Positions 63,687 to 64,000 of a stretch of 64,000 bases of DNA are shown here, in pieces. Position numbers and translations under genes: made by a program. Position 1 is the stretch's first letter. The number at the start of each line of letters is the position of its first letter. Origin of the DNA: Clostridium sp. AWRP (GTDB lineage Bacteria > Bacillota > Clostridia > Clostridiales > Clostridiaceae); assembly GCF_004006395.2 (NCBI RefSeq), contig NZ_CP029758.2, positions 4,092,001-4,156,000 of the forward strand, written 5' to 3'. The notes under the pieces were generated by a model. It did not search any database. It saw only the letters and a list, made by a program, of their open reading frames with translations, and was not told where the DNA came from.

Positions 63687-64000
63687 ATGAAGGCATTATC
63701 TATTAAACCAGAAATCTATACCTTTGATACATGTAAAGAATTTATAGACAAATTTAAAATAGGAAAAGAAGATTTAGTTATTACAAGTGAACATACTTAT
63801 GTTTCATATTTTTCTAAATATGACCTTGATACCAATGTAATCTTTATTAGAAAATACGGCACTGGAGAACCAAGTGATGCAATGGTAGAAGCAATTTGTA
63901 AGGATATAAAAGATATTACTTATAAAAGAGTAATTGCTATTGGCGGCGGAAGTGTCCTTGACGTTTCAAAATTGTTTGCATTAAAAACAGTTTCGCCAGT
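63687..64000 (+). CDS. Iron-containing alcohol dehydrogenase, 4-hydroxybutyrate dehydrogenase-like (5' part)
   Basis: First 104 codons; the rest lies beyond the window. ATG at 63687 after GTGGAGG. KYGTGEPSDAMVEAI and IAIGGGSVLDVSKLF fit the NAD-binding half of group III Fe-dependent dehydrogenases; the start (KPEIYTFDTCKEFI) resembles the C. kluyveri succinate-semialdehyde-reducing 4-hydroxybutyrate dehydrogenase. The iron ligands are not yet reached. Close spacing to the ThDP gene indicates one operon. Confidence 0.75.
   Translation, partial: MKALSIKPEIYTFDTCKEFIDKFKIGKEDLVITSEHTYVSYFSKYDLDTNVIFIRKYGTGEPSDAMVEAICKDIKDITYKRVIAIGGGSVLDVSKLFALKTVSP

Noticed and set aside
1..64000. CRISPR array, tRNA or rRNA genes, prophage
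   Set aside because: No regularly spaced repeats, no cloverleaf apart from tmRNA, and no phage structural genes were seen.

Overview
The window comes from a low-GC, anaerobic, spore-forming Firmicute, most probably Clostridium sensu stricto. Supporting evidence: a HydE [FeFe]-hydrogenase maturase, a gerA-B-C germinant receptor operon, a proline T-box in front of a short ProS, the adenosyl-radical lysine 2,3-aminomutase pathway for N-acetyl-beta-lysine, a malate transporter/malic enzyme module and a 4-hydroxybutyrate-dehydrogenase-like gene. I could not run database searches, so the species is not fixed; C. kluyveri/ljungdahlii-type relatives fit best. There are no rRNA or tRNA genes, no CRISPR array and no prophage. 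The only RNA gene with a known identity is tmRNA.

Layout. 0-6.6 kb: minus-strand housekeeping genes (hydE 5' end, helD, ftsH, proS with T-box). 6.7-11.3 kb: cell-surface genes (GxGYxYP protein, PilZ protein, secreted deacetylase plus secreted phytase-like phosphatase) and two tiny basic proteins. 11.3-16.4 kb: 2-hydroxycarboxylate transporter, malic enzyme and a CitA/CitB-type two-component system, together a malate-sensing and malate-using unit. 16.8-19.7 kb: tmRNA and ablA-ablB. 19.8-30.5 kb: accessory genes (TetR/tautomerase pair with a shared operator, XRE regulator and lipoprotein, a LysR-controlled MFS/alcohol dehydrogenase/Fe-S flavin reductase operon, a membrane LuxR regulator with an M28 membrane peptidase). 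31-36 kb: a Bce-type antibiotic-sensing module in which the permease and the adjoining serine hydrolase both carry large internal deletions. 36-43 kb: a MalT-like regulator beside an SDR, a CrtI-like oxidoreductase, TetR and a PanE-like reductase. 43-50 kb: SGNH hydrolase, BlaR1/BlaI with operators, a gutted ABC transporter, and two PadR regulators. 50.3-51.9 kb: an IS1202-like insertion sequence with a 29-30 bp target duplication. 52-61.5 kb: dus, fchA-like, a class B PBP, a MASE3-GGDEF protein and the ger operon. 62-64 kb: a ThDP enzyme of the acetolactate synthase family followed by the start of a 4-hydroxybutyrate dehydrogenase-like gene.

What stands out. (1) A dispersed family of intergenic, structured elements (four copies: 321-506, 16392-16553 on minus, 53256-53316, 61810-61977) that share a 3' box and a closing TTATCC/GGATAA pair but differ in the length of an internal arm. 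No family I can name fits; this is the best candidate for something undescribed. (2) Three DnaA boxes packed into 29 bp at 52041-52069, away from any dnaA gene. (3) An IS right end that builds a consensus outward promoter with its target duplication. (4) A series of gene remnants formed by internal deletion (bceB-like, serine hydrolase, ABC ATPase/permease) or truncation (flavodoxin, LysR, ABC ATPase), all within 19-58 kb. (5) A ThDP enzyme/4-hydroxybutyrate dehydrogenase pair that may be a 2-oxoglutarate decarboxylation route rather than branched-chain synthesis.
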